A DNA stretch of 44,079 nucleotides from Profundicola sp964553105 (GCA_964553105.1 CAZKJO010000016.1:1-44079); one strand, 5' to 3'; positions 8,777-16,740 are shown, counted from the stretch's first letter. Notes: generated by a model not told the origin, from the letters alone. Translations and numbers: made by a program.

Positions 8777-8792
8777 CTTTTATAATTTTGGG

Positions 8793-8820
8793 CAAAAATA
8801 CACATTTTAAAATTAACCAA
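8793..8820 (-). promoter_or_regulatory. Promoter of the YceI gene
   Basis: On the minus strand TTG (8818-8820) and TATTTTTG (8793-8800) are separated by 17 bases. This matches the Bacteroidota/Flavobacterium housekeeping consensus TTG-N17-23-TAnnTTTG. The predicted transcript start is 10-15 bases before the ATG at 8776, giving a very short leader. Confidence 0.6.
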
Positions 8821-8824
8821 CTAT

Positions 8825-8924
8825 NNNNNNNNNNNNNNNNNNNNNNNNNNNNNNNNNNNNNNNNNNNNNNNNNNNNNNNNNNNNNNNNNNNNNNNNNNNN
8901 NNNNNNNNNNNNNNNNNNNNNNNN
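8825..8924. other. Assembly gap (100 N)
   Basis: Exactly 100 undetermined bases, a conventional placeholder for a gap of unknown true size. It falls between two divergent genes and probably hides the -33 region of the mrp promoter. Real sequence, including whole genes, may be missing here. Any reading frame drawn through it is artificial. Confidence 0.99.
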
Positions 8925-8931
8925 AGTTTTG

Positions 8932-8939
8932 TATATTTG
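8932..8939 (+). promoter_or_regulatory. Promoter -7 element before mrp
   Basis: TATATTTG matches the TAnnTTTG consensus and stands 19 bases before the mrp ATG. The expected TTG would lie inside the N gap, so the promoter cannot be completed. Confidence 0.5.
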
Positions 8940-8958
8940 TAGAATTATTCTAAATAGT

Positions 8959-10062
8959 ATGAGTTTTACAAAAAGTGACGTAAATAAGATAATAGAAGAA
9001 TTACAAGCGAAAGATTGGATTCAGAACTTTCAGATTTTTGGTAAGAAAATTATGATTGATGCTGTTTCTCCTTCTCCTGCCATGCACGATAAGAAGAAAT
9101 TAGAAGATGCATTGATTAACGCTTTTAAAGACAAGTTACCTGAAGCTACCGTAAATGTACGGGTAAGTGTAAAGGCTCAAAAAGCGGCTAAATTACCAAC
9201 AGCTCCCTTAAAAGGCAAGAAAATAGATGGGATTCAAAATATTATCGCGGTTGCATCTGGAAAGGGTGGAGTGGGAAAATCTACGGTTTCTGCTAATATT
9301 GCTATTAGTCTACAGAAAATGGGCTTTAAAGTTGGTTTATTAGATGCTGATATTTATGGACCTTCTATGCCATTGATGTTTGATGTAGAAAAGGCAAAAC
9401 CAAGATCTGTGAACGTAGATGGCAAAAGCAAAATGGAACCTGTAGAAAGCTATGGGATTAAGCTTTTATCCATTGGTTTCTTTGCAGACATGGATCAGGC
9501 AGTAGTTTGGCGAGGTGCGATGGCGTCTAAAGCGATTCACCAATTAATACATGACGCAGATTGGGGAAAACTTGATTTCCTGATCGTTGATTTACCTCCA
9601 GGAACAGGTGACATCCACTTAAGCTTGGTGCAAGAAGTTCCTGTTACAGGAGCTGTAATCGTTAGTACGCCTCAACATATTGCACTTGCCGATGCTAGAA
9701 AAGGTGTTGGTATGTTCAAAATGGAATCTATTGATGTTCCAGTACTTGGATTTGTAGAGAACATGGCGTATTTCACACCAGAAGAATTACCAGACAATAA
9801 ATATTATATCTTCGGAGAAAATGGTGTTAAGAATTTAGCCGAGAAAATGGATATTCCATTTTTAGGTGAAGTTCCATTGGTTCAAAGCATTAGAGAAGCA
9901 GGTGACGTGGGTAGACCTGCAGCACTTCAAGCTAATACAATTGCAAGCCAAGCCTACACAGAAATAACAAAGAACTTAGTATCAAGTCTTGCTAAACGCA
10001 ATGAGGATTTACCTCCAACCGAAATAGTCCGTATTACGACTATGGCGGGTTGTCCAACCTAA
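8959..10062 (+). CDS. mrp: Mrp/ApbC-type P-loop NTPase, Fe-S cluster carrier
   Basis: A 367-residue protein of the Mrp/ApbC/Nbp35 family, which carries Fe-S clusters to apo-proteins in the cytoplasm. Residues 1-75 form a MIP18/DUF59-like domain. The NTPase core starts near 92 with the deviant Walker A GKGGVGKST (101-109), then DADIYGPSMP, and LIVDLPPGTGD. In the canonical family a CxxC follows ENMS-F and binds the cluster. Here that stretch reads ENMAYFTPEELPDNKYYIFG with no cysteine, and the only late cysteine is third from the C-terminus (AGCPT). ATG at 8959 is chosen because upstream frame runs into the N gap. nifU-like and korA genes follow at 14 and 8 bases. Confidence 0.95.
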   Translation: MSFTKSDVNKIIEELQAKDWIQNFQIFGKKIMIDAVSPSPAMHDKKKLEDALINAFKDKLPEATVNVRVSVKAQKAAKLPTAPLKGKKIDGIQNIIAVASGKGGVGKSTVSANIAISLQKMGFKVGLLDADIYGPSMPLMFDVEKAKPRSVNVDGKSKMEPVESYGIKLLSIGFFADMDQAVVWRGAMASKAIHQLIHDADWGKLDFLIVDLPPGTGDIHLSLVQEVPVTGAVIVSTPQHIALADARKGVGMFKMESIDVPVLGFVENMAYFTPEELPDNKYYIFGENGVKNLAEKMDIPFLGEVPLVQSIREAGDVGRPAALQANTIASQAYTEITKNLVSSLAKRNEDLPPTEIVRITTMAGCPT

Positions 10063-10076
10063 ATAAACAGAGCTAC

Positions 10077-10310
10077 ATGAACAGTGATTTAAAAGTAAGA
10101 GTAGAAAAAGCTCTACAAGAAATTAGGCCTTATCTTCAAACAGATAGCGGCGATATCGAGTTGGTATCTATTGAAAAAGACATAGTTATCGTTAGACTTT
10201 TAGGAGCATGCATTGATTGTAGCGTAAATCAAATGACGCTAAAAGCAGGCGTTGAGCTGACTGTTAAAAAGCATGCTCCAGAAATTAGTAAAGTGATAAA
10301 TATAAATTAA
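10077..10310 (+). CDS. NifU C-terminal-domain protein (Nfu type)
   Basis: A 77-residue stand-alone NifU C-domain. The conserved CxxC (C45, C48 in LLGACIDCSVNQMTLKAGVE) binds a bridging 4Fe-4S cluster in Nfu proteins, which act as late Fe-S cluster carriers. The length is typical for the single-domain form. A TTG at 10050 is in frame but lies inside mrp, so the ATG at 10077 is preferred. Placed between mrp and korA, it may help deliver clusters to target enzymes such as the oxidoreductase encoded next. That link is inferred from position. Confidence 0.92.
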   Translation: MNSDLKVRVEKALQEIRPYLQTDSGDIELVSIEKDIVIVRLLGACIDCSVNQMTLKAGVELTVKKHAPEISKVININ

Positions 10311-10318
10311 ACAACGTT

Positions 10319-12145
10319 TTGAGTACAGAACTAAAACAAGTAGTCATTCTTTTTGCAGGAGATTCGGGTGATGGAATGCAACTTACCGGATCTCAATTCA
10401 CAACAACCTCTGCCTTAGTTGGAAATGACGTAAGTACATTTCCAGATTTCCCGGCAGAGATTCGTGCCCCTGCCGGAACAACAGCAGGCGTCTCGGGTTT
10501 TCAATTACAGTTTGGTAGTGTAAATATTACCTCTGCTGGAGATGAGTGCGATGTGATGGTTGCAATGAATGCAGCTGCTTTTAAGAAAAATAAAGCCAAA
10601 CTTAAAAAGAATGGAATCTTAATCGCAAATACTTCTGGTTTTGATCGTAAGAATTTAAAATTAGCTAAATATGAGGATGAAAATCCTCTTGATGCCGCTA
10701 AAGAAATATTTGATGTACACGAAATCGATATTCTAGCGCATACCAAAGAAGCCCTTAAAGACTCTAGCCTAAGCACTAAGGATAAAGATAGAGCCAAGAA
10801 CATGTTTGCTCTTGGATTTGTTTATTGGCTGTTTACTAGACCTTTAGACTTTACAATTGCCTACTTAGAAGAAAAGTTCAGATCTAAACCAGATATATTA
10901 GACGCGAATATTAAGGTGTTAAAAGCTGGATATCATTATGGTGAAATCACTGATACTTTTACAGAAAGATATGTTGTGAAACCAGCTCCTCTACCTCCAG
11001 GAAACTATAGAAATATTACGGGTAATCACGCATTAGCTTTGGGAGCGATTGCTGCTTCACAGAAAGCTAATCTAAATCTTTTCTATGGTGGTTATCCTAT
11101 TACACCTGCTTCCGATATTTTGCATTTCTTAGCTAGCTATAAGTATATGGGAGTTAAGACCTTCCAAGCTGAGGATGAGATTGCAGCTATGGCAGCGGTG
11201 ATTGGTGCTTCTTACGCAGGAGATTTAGCCATGACAGCTTCATCAGGACCAGGTATCGCATTGAAAGCAGAAGGAATGGGCTTGGCCTTAATGTTAGAGG
11301 TTCCTGCGGTGATTGTAAATGTTCAGCGTGGTGGTCCTTCAACAGGTTTACCAACAAAAACAGAACAAGCCGACCTAATGCAAGCTATGTATGGTAGAAA
11401 TGGAGAAGCTCCGATCCCAGTGGTAGCTCCCAAATCTCCAAATGATTGTTTTGAGATAACTTTTAATGCTTGTAAAATAGCTGTTGAGCACATGACGCCG
11501 GTAATTGTACTTTCTGATGGTTATTTAGCTAATGGTTCAGAGCCTTGGAGATATCCAAATACAGCAGATTTACCAGAGATTCAGAAGATTCAACCTAAAT
11601 TAACGAAAGAGGAGTTTCAACCTTACGAACGAAATGAAGATTTTGTAAGAAGTTGGGCGATTCCCGGTACAGCCAACCTAGAGCATAGAGTTGGTGGGTT
11701 AGAAAAGAAAGACATCACAGGTGATGTTAGCTATGATCCAGAGAATCATGAATTGATGGTGAAGCAAAGACAAGCCAAAGTTCAAGCGATTGAGAATTAT
11801 ATTCCTGACGCTGAATTAGAAAGTGGAGCAAGCGATGCCGATCTATTAATTATTGGTTGGGGAAGTACCTATGGAGCTATTCAAGCAGCGATGTTACAAT
11901 TGCTAGAAGAAGGACATTCTGTGGCGCATCTACAGATACAGTATTTGAATCCATTCCCTAAAAATTTAGGTGAATTGCTTAAAAATCATAAGAGATTCTT
12001 AGTCCCTGAAATTAATCAAGGTCAATTGATTAAAATTTTAAGAGATCGCTATTTAATCGATGCAAAACCATTGAATAAAACGCAAGGAATTCCTTTTAAA
12101 GCTCCGGAAATTTATCAATCAGCCATTCGAACGCTTATGAGCTAA
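10319..12145 (+). CDS. korA: 2-oxoacid (probably 2-oxoglutarate):ferredoxin oxidoreductase, fused gamma-alpha subunit
   Basis: A 608-residue KorA-type subunit. The N-terminal ~190 residues are the gamma domain (opens GDSGDGMQLTGSQF, later FPAEIRAPAGT). From about 225 comes the alpha domain (GNHALALGA, YGGYPITPASDILH, QAEDEIAAMAAVIGAS, TASSGPGIALKAEG, VQRGGPSTGLPTKTEQ) and a C-terminal domain from about 490. With the TPP- and Fe-S-binding beta subunit it oxidises 2-oxoglutarate to succinyl-CoA and reduces ferredoxin. Start is TTG at 10319. No ATG precedes the GDSGDG motif, which begins at residue 14. The beta subunit is normally encoded directly downstream, but here 158 bases of non-coding DNA and a DUF3108 gene follow. 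Confidence 0.93.
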   Translation: MSTELKQVVILFAGDSGDGMQLTGSQFTTTSALVGNDVSTFPDFPAEIRAPAGTTAGVSGFQLQFGSVNITSAGDECDVMVAMNAAAFKKNKAKLKKNGILIANTSGFDRKNLKLAKYEDENPLDAAKEIFDVHEIDILAHTKEALKDSSLSTKDKDRAKNMFALGFVYWLFTRPLDFTIAYLEEKFRSKPDILDANIKVLKAGYHYGEITDTFTERYVVKPAPLPPGNYRNITGNHALALGAIAASQKANLNLFYGGYPITPASDILHFLASYKYMGVKTFQAEDEIAAMAAVIGASYAGDLAMTASSGPGIALKAEGMGLALMLEVPAVIVNVQRGGPSTGLPTKTEQADLMQAMYGRNGEAPIPVVAPKSPNDCFEITFNACKIAVEHMTPVIVLSDGYLANGSEPWRYPNTADLPEIQKIQPKLTKEEFQPYERNEDFVRSWAIPGTANLEHRVGGLEKKDITGDVSYDPENHELMVKQRQAKVQAIENYIPDAELESGASDADLLIIGWGSTYGAIQAAMLQLLEEGHSVAHLQIQYLNPFPKNLGELLKNHKRFLVPEINQGQLIKILRDRYLIDAKPLNKTQGIPFKAPEIYQSAIRTLMS

Positions 12146-12174
12146 ATAACTTAGCTTTCATTTTTATTTTTTTT
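12140..12174 (+). terminator. Terminator overlapping the korA stop codon
   Basis: AGCTAA and TTAGCT form a 6-base-pair stem with a 5-base loop, followed by a T-rich tract (TTCATTTTTATTTTTTTT). The left arm includes the korA TAA stop. The stem is short, so strength is uncertain, but it supports the idea that transcription ends at korA without a korB. Confidence 0.55.
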
Positions 12175-12303
12175 GTTCATTGTTATAGTTTAATTGAATC
12201 AAAAATTAGGATGTAACCAATTCTAAATTATTAGGTTGCCAACTTGTGCTAAATTATTTTGGCATTTAAATTGCCTTAGTATCCTTGATTAATAATTATA
12301 ACA

Positions 12304-13062
12304 ATGAACAAATATATATTCCTCCTATTTAGTGTCTTTATCGGAAATCTCGTTTTAGGACAAGGTTTTCAGGATAAAGAATTCTTAAAATATAGGGTTC
12401 ACTATGGTTTTTTAAATGCAGGTTTCGCTTCCCTAAAAGTTAGTGAAACCACTGTGAATGGCGAACCTCATTTTCATGTTAAAGGCGAAGGTTCTTCTAC
12501 GGGTGCAGTTAGAGCATTTTTTAAGGTGGATGACTTTTACGAAACTAAATTTCATAAAAACACGTATAAACCCACAGAGTTTAAACGTAAAATTAGGGAA
12601 GGTGGACATAGAAAGAATAGAATTTTAACTTTTGATCACAAATCTAAGGTAGTTACCATCAATGATTTACTTGGTAAAAGCGTAACTTATGAACGTTTCG
12701 ATCCGCCGATTCAAGATATGCTTTCTGCTTATTACTATTTGAGAACAAAGTCTAATAATGACTATAAAACAGGTGAATACCAAAGCGTTAATATCTTTAT
12801 GGATGGCGAGGTTTATCCTTTTAAGCTGAAAGTAGAGGGTAGAGAAAGAATTAAAACCAAGTTTGGCTATATCAATGCCATTAAACTTACTCCTTTCGTT
12901 CAGTCAGGTCGTGTTTTTAAAGCAAAGGAAAGTGTGACGATGTGGGTGAGTGACGATGCTAATTTAATTCCGTTGAAGATTAAAGCTGAATTAGCTGTTG
13001 GGTCTTTAGATATGGATTTACATGAGTACAAAAACTTAAAGCATAATATCGATTTTAGATAA
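12304..13062 (+). CDS. DUF3108 domain envelope protein
   Basis: A 252-residue protein with a cleavable signal peptide (residues 1-19, ending VLGQG) and a DUF3108 domain over most of the rest: EFLKYRVHYGFLNAGFASLKV, then VKGEGSSTGAVRAFFKVDD, and late MWVSDDANLIPLKIKAEL. Such proteins are predicted to be periplasmic or outer-membrane-facing beta-rich proteins. Function is unknown. It stands alone, with 158 bases upstream and 78 downstream before the ABC ATPase gene. Confidence 0.88.
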   Translation: MNKYIFLLFSVFIGNLVLGQGFQDKEFLKYRVHYGFLNAGFASLKVSETTVNGEPHFHVKGEGSSTGAVRAFFKVDDFYETKFHKNTYKPTEFKRKIREGGHRKNRILTFDHKSKVVTINDLLGKSVTYERFDPPIQDMLSAYYYLRTKSNNDYKTGEYQSVNIFMDGEVYPFKLKVEGRERIKTKFGYINAIKLTPFVQSGRVFKAKESVTMWVSDDANLIPLKIKAELAVGSLDMDLHEYKNLKHNIDFR

Positions 13063-13128
13063 TCATTTTCTTATCATTAAATAATAAGATTTTTATACTA
13101 CTTAATTCTATTAGAACATTTAAATAAG

Positions 13129-13136
13129 TATTTTTG
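13129..13136 (+). promoter_or_regulatory. -7 element directly before the ABC ATPase start codon
   Basis: TATTTTTG matches TAnnTTTG and ends only 4 bases before the ATG at 13141. If used, it would give a leaderless or almost leaderless mRNA. No TTG was found 17-23 bases upstream, so this is a weak call. Confidence 0.35.
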
Positions 13137-13140
13137 ATAC

Positions 13141-14133
13141 ATGCTAAGTATCGACAATCTACATTTTTCTTACGAACCTGGAAAACCGGTTTTAAAAGAC
13201 ATTTCATTATCTCTACTTTCTGAGGAAAAACTATGTATTCTTGGTGAAAGTGGAAGCGGAAAGTCCACCTTACTAAAGCTTATTTTTGCTGAACTTCAAC
13301 ATGATAGTGGGATAATAGTTTTTAATAAAGAAGAAATTAAAGGGAGAAATCATCAACTTCTTCCTGGGCACGAAGACATGACCTATGTTGCACAGGATTT
13401 TGATTTAGCGACTTATCATACCGTTGCTGAAAATGTGGGAAGTCGATTAAGCAATACCAATCAAGATTATAAAACATCTAGAGTTAATGAGGTTTTAAAA
13501 TCCTTGAGTATTTATGATCTTAAGGATAAAAAACCTACAGAGTTAAGTGGTGGACAAAAGCAGCGCGTTGCCATAGCAAGAGCTGTTGCTAAGCCTCCCC
13601 GATTACTGTTATTAGATGAACCCTTTAGCCAATTAGATTCTGGCTTACACAGAAGGTTACGAGAAGAACTATTTTCTTTTCTAGAAAAAAATAAAATCGG
13701 GGTTATTTTCTCCTCTCATCGCGCAGAGGATGCTTTGGGCTATTCAGATAAGATTATTCTATTGAAGAATGGAGAGGTTGTTCAACAAGGCTCTGCTTCA
13801 CAAGTATATTTTTCTCCTCAAACAACTTATGTAGCGCATATGTTTGGGCTTGTAAACATTTTAGACGCCCTAGAAGCGACTGCTATGGGAATAGAGCGTA
13901 ACTTCTTAAAAGATGTAGTTTTGATTTATCCAGAAGAGATTTCTATTTCTGAAAAAGGAAAACATTCAGGTGTGGTGAAGAGAAATCGTTTTATGGGAAA
14001 CCATTACGAAATACAGTTTATCTCTAAAGGGAAACTCTTAAAAGCATATCATACGCAGCCCATTCCACCTAAGGATAGATTTAATTTTGATATCCGAAAT
14101 TATCGTTGGACTTTATTGGACGAAGATAATTAA
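13141..14133 (+). CDS. ABC transporter ATP-binding protein with C-terminal TOBE-like region
   Basis: A 330-residue cytoplasmic ABC ATPase. It has Walker A GESGSGKST (35-43), Q-loop YVAQDFD, signature LSGGQKQR (135-142), Walker B LLLLDE (155-160) and H-loop His193 (SSHR). All catalytic motifs are intact. About 95 residues follow the ATPase domain with a TOBE-like pattern (SGVVKRNRFMGNHYEIQF), as in PotA/FbpC/MalK-type importers. No permease or binding protein gene is adjacent, so the transported substrate and partners are unknown. It is convergent with the TonB-like gene, with only 10 bases between the stop codons. Confidence 0.9.
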   Translation: MLSIDNLHFSYEPGKPVLKDISLSLLSEEKLCILGESGSGKSTLLKLIFAELQHDSGIIVFNKEEIKGRNHQLLPGHEDMTYVAQDFDLATYHTVAENVGSRLSNTNQDYKTSRVNEVLKSLSIYDLKDKKPTELSGGQKQRVAIARAVAKPPRLLLLDEPFSQLDSGLHRRLREELFSFLEKNKIGVIFSSHRAEDALGYSDKIILLKNGEVVQQGSASQVYFSPQTTYVAHMFGLVNILDALEATAMGIERNFLKDVVLIYPEEISISEKGKHSGVVKRNRFMGNHYEIQFISKGKLLKAYHTQPIPPKDRFNFDIRNYRWTLLDEDN

Positions 14134-14143
14134 GCTTCTACTC

Positions 14144-14734
14144 CTATTTATCTGGATTTAATAAAACTACTTTGTTTCTTAAGAGGAGTTTCATGTATCT
14201 GCCATATTCATCTTTAGCAGGTTCTATTCTGATACCTGATTTTTTCATATCATCAGCTACTTTTCTTAATGCACTCACCGCCTGCACTTTAAATTCATTA
14301 TCACCATCTACAGCTCTTATATCTGTAATAAGGCCTTGCCAGTTTATATAGAATTCTAAATCAACCTCTACCCAATCTTTATTTACATTAGGAAATTCTG
14401 TATCTAAAACATCTAATATATCTCTATCTAGATTATCAGATAAACATGCTATTAATTCTGATTTATCACCTATAAAGTCTTCACAACCTGGATAAACCGG
14501 AATCTCAACCACCTTGTTGACAACCAAGTTTTTATTATCATTTTTCAGATCTTCTTCAATATCGAAACTTTCTTTTTTATCCTTTTTAAATAATTCTTCT
14601 ATAGAAACCACCGCAAGCGAATCTTTTAGATGAGGTAAAGATTTTCTAATAGCGATGATACTCCACAATACAAATAAGGTTATGAATAACCCTATACATA
14701 TATAGATGATCGAATTACGTTTTGAATTTTTCAT
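14144..14734 (-). CDS. TonB-like C-terminal-domain protein lacking the proline-rich linker
   Basis: A 196-residue protein with one N-terminal transmembrane helix (about 9-29) and a C-terminal TonB-like domain (about 75-196) clearly paralogous to the next two genes upstream. It shares the YPGCE motif (C84), the second Cys 13 residues later (C97), the LDTEFPNVNK block and the ending LLRNKVVLLNP. Unlike those paralogues, the region between helix and domain (about 30-75) is a short acidic/lysine stretch without any proline-rich spacer. It may not span the periplasm, so classical energy transfer to an outer-membrane receptor is doubtful. It is the most divergent of the three. Confidence 0.85.
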   Translation of the reverse strand: MKNSKRNSIIYICIGLFITLFVLWSIIAIRKSLPHLKDSLAVVSIEELFKKDKKESFDIEEDLKNDNKNLVVNKVVEIPVYPGCEDFIGDKSELIACLSDNLDRDILDVLDTEFPNVNKDWVEVDLEFYINWQGLITDIRAVDGDNEFKVQAVSALRKVADDMKKSGIRIEPAKDEYGRYMKLLLRNKVVLLNPDK

Positions 14735-14790
14735 GATAATTAAGATACGCCAATTTAAGTTGAAAAATTAAGTTATCAGTTATATAAAAC

Positions 14791-14816
14791 TTAAAAATCC
14801 CGCTAAAGCGAGATTT
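14791..14816 (-). terminator. Terminator of the middle TonB-like gene
   Basis: AAATCCCGCT and AGCGAGATTT form a 10-base-pair stem with one mismatch and a 2-base loop, followed on the minus strand by TTTTTAA. It lies 26 bases after the stop codon at 14842. It closely resembles the hairpin at 15871-15897 after the first paralogue, as expected if the gene and its terminator were duplicated together. Confidence 0.7.
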
Positions 14817-14841
14817 ATAATCAGTAGTTAAATTGTTTCAT

Positions 14842-15654
14842 CTATTTCTCTGGTTTTTGTAAAATAACATTGTTTTGGAAAATTAAGGTAACTTCTTTAT
14901 CCCCATCCATGGTAGCAGGCTTAATTTTCTTATTTGACTTATTCAAATATTTTGAAACGTTTTCCAAAGCTCTCATTGCTTGTGGCATAAATTCCTCATC
15001 ACCTCTTTTAGCATTAATATTTACTATTTCTCCTTCGGTGTTGATATGAAACTCTAGTTGTACCTGTACTCGAGGCTTACTAGTTTCAGGGTATTCCGTA
15101 TCAAGAAATTTTATAAGATCTTTACTTAAGTTATCTCCGAAACAACGAACCAATTCACGTTTCTTACCTTCATAAGCTTCACAACCAGGATAAACAGCCA
15201 TATTCGTAACTTTACTTACAGGAACTGGATCTTGCACTCTTTCTTCTTTTGGTGCAGCTTGAACCTTATCAAATAAATCATCAATGTTAATCTTATCTGG
15301 AGATTTAATGCTAGTCACATTCGGAAGACTTGGTCTTTTCACTTCCTGATTTTCAATGGGCGTTAATTCTATTGTCTCCTCGGTTTCTTCAATATCTTGA
15401 GGAATTAAAGGTGGCGGTGGCAAAGGTTCATCAATTTCCGGTAAAGGTTGCTCCTCTTCAGATCTTTCAGCGATTAAGATACTTGTGGGAGGCGTGGTCT
15501 GAACCAATGTGATTTCCTTTTGCTCTACAGATTCGATAGAATTTTGTATTTCAAACAAGCCATATACCCCCAATAGTACGAAGTTAAGACCTAGTAAGAA
15601 ATAGAGTGTCCGGTTTTTGTTTAAACTTTTTTGTTTTGATTTTTTTACTTCCAT
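14842..15654 (-). CDS. TonB-family protein, short proline linker
   Basis: A 270-residue protein starting MEVKKSKQKS, almost the same as its upstream paralogue. This fixes the start at 15654 rather than at earlier in-frame codons. It has one transmembrane helix (about 17-34), a moderate acidic/proline segment (about 52-112, with PLPPPPLIP), and a TonB-like C-terminal domain (about 145-270) with YPGCE (C158), a second Cys at C171 and the ending LIFQNNVILQKP. TonB proteins transmit proton-motive force from ExbB/ExbD to outer-membrane receptors. exbB/exbD and receptor genes are not nearby. It has its own terminator. Confidence 0.9.
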   Translation of the reverse strand: MEVKKSKQKSLNKNRTLYFLLGLNFVLLGVYGLFEIQNSIESVEQKEITLVQTTPPTSILIAERSEEEQPLPEIDEPLPPPPLIPQDIEETEETIELTPIENQEVKRPSLPNVTSIKSPDKINIDDLFDKVQAAPKEERVQDPVPVSKVTNMAVYPGCEAYEGKKRELVRCFGDNLSKDLIKFLDTEYPETSKPRVQVQLEFHINTEGEIVNINAKRGDEEFMPQAMRALENVSKYLNKSNKKIKPATMDGDKEVTLIFQNNVILQKPEK

Positions 15655-15870
15655 TGTAATTGATTTTTGATTATTGATTAGTGATTTAATTATATCATTC
15701 AAGCAAAACACATAATGATTAACATAAACACAAAATCTAAACCACTATTTGTTAAATTATATAATTTTATAATCAAATACCTATTTTTTACTCATCATAT
15801 GATTAAAAACATTATCAATTTCATTTATCTATTGCTCTTTAAAAAGTATTTTAATGATAAAGTGCAAAAC

Positions 15871-15897
15871 AAAAAAATCCCGCACGGAGCGGGATTT
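15871..15897 (-). terminator. Terminator of the first TonB-like gene
   Basis: AAATCCCGC and GCGGGATTT form a perfect 9-base-pair stem with a 5-base loop. On the minus strand the stem is followed by seven T. It lies 22 bases after the stop codon at 15919. The rest of the 264-base spacer up to 15918 shows nothing else I can name. Confidence 0.88.
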
Positions 15898-15918
15898 CAA
15901 TTTATTATTTAAATTTTC

Positions 15919-16740
15919 CTAGTAATCTGGGTTTTGCAGAATTACGTTATTTTGGAATATTAAAGTTGCTTTACTACCGTCGGCCATAGTTGCAGGTTCG
16001 ATTTTCTTACCTCTACGAACTAGGTTTTCAGCAGCTTTCTCTAAAGCTCTCTTCGCCTCTGGCTTGAAAATATTATCACCAGCTTTAGGGTTAACATTTA
16101 TAATCTCACCTGTAGGGCTCACGTGGAACTCTAACTGCACGGCAACTCTTTCTTTATTAACATCAGGGAACTCAGTATCTAAGTATCGCTTAATGTCTTT
16201 AGATAAGTTTTCACTAAAACATGTAATTAGTTCACGTTTCTTACCTCTGAATTTTTCACATCCTGGATAAACAGCCATGTCTTTAACACGATTCGCCGTT
16301 ACTGGTTCAGCAACACGCTCTTCTTTTGGAGCTGCTTCTGTTTTCGTTTTAAGTCCAGACAAATCTACTTTCTTCACTGGGCCAGTTGCAGGCGGACCTG
16401 TTGGCATGGGTGGAGGTGTATGCTTTTGTTCTTGGATTGGAGGTGGCGGAACTGGTTCCGGTGTTTCCTCAATCTCTTCTGGAATTGGCGGTGGCGGTGG
16501 TGGTGGCGGCTCATCACTTGGTGGTGGTGGCGGTGGTGGAGTTTCCGGTTCTGGAATCTCGATCAACATAACTTCAGATGTTTCTACAACTTCTGGTGCT
16601 TCTTCGATCACAACCTCATCGGGTGTGTTTTGGTAACTAAATAATCCCCAAACTACAAGAAGTACCACGTTTAAACCACCTAAAAAATAGAGCATGTTAT
16701 TGCCTTTAAGGCTTGCTTTATTTGTTTTTTTTACTTCCAT
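15919..16740 (-). CDS. Energy transducer TonB
   Basis: A 273-residue protein with the classical TonB layout: short cytoplasmic start MEVKKTNKAS, transmembrane helix (about 17-35), and a long proline-rich periplasmic spacer (about 61-121, with PPPPPPPP and EPVPPPPI). A C-terminal domain follows (about 153-273) with YPGCE (C161), C174 and IFQNNVILQNP at the end. It is expected to couple an ExbB/ExbD motor to TonB-dependent outer-membrane receptors for siderophores, vitamins or glycans. The PGCE-x(n)-C pattern is typical of TonB C-domains in flavobacteria. It is first of three tandem paralogues and lies 227 bases downstream of the vanZ-like gene with no clear terminator between. Confidence 0.92.
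   Translation of the reverse strand: MEVKKTNKASLKGNNMLYFLGGLNVVLLVVWGLFSYQNTPDEVVIEEAPEVVETSEVMLIEIPEPETPPPPPPPSDEPPPPPPPPIPEEIEETPEPVPPPPIQEQKHTPPPMPTGPPATGPVKKVDLSGLKTKTEAAPKEERVAEPVTANRVKDMAVYPGCEKFRGKKRELITCFSENLSKDIKRYLDTEFPDVNKERVAVQLEFHVSPTGEIINVNPKAGDNIFKPEAKRALEKAAENLVRRGKKIEPATMADGSKATLIFQNNVILQNPDY

Noticed and set aside
8731..8958. An N-terminal extension of Mrp through the N run
   Set aside because: The frame crosses undetermined bases and overlaps the divergent yceI start. The ATG at 8959 gives the normal family N-terminus.
15715..15912. A 65-residue plus-strand frame between two TonB-like genes
   Set aside because: It runs through the terminator hairpin at 15871-15897, has low complexity (Lys/Phe/Ile) and no recognisable feature.
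16277..16644. Overlapping plus-strand reading frames rich in Gly or Trp, opposite the TonB gene
   Set aside because: They are the antisense reading of the proline-rich linker (CCN codons read as GGN/TGG). The minus-strand TonB frame explains the sequence fully.
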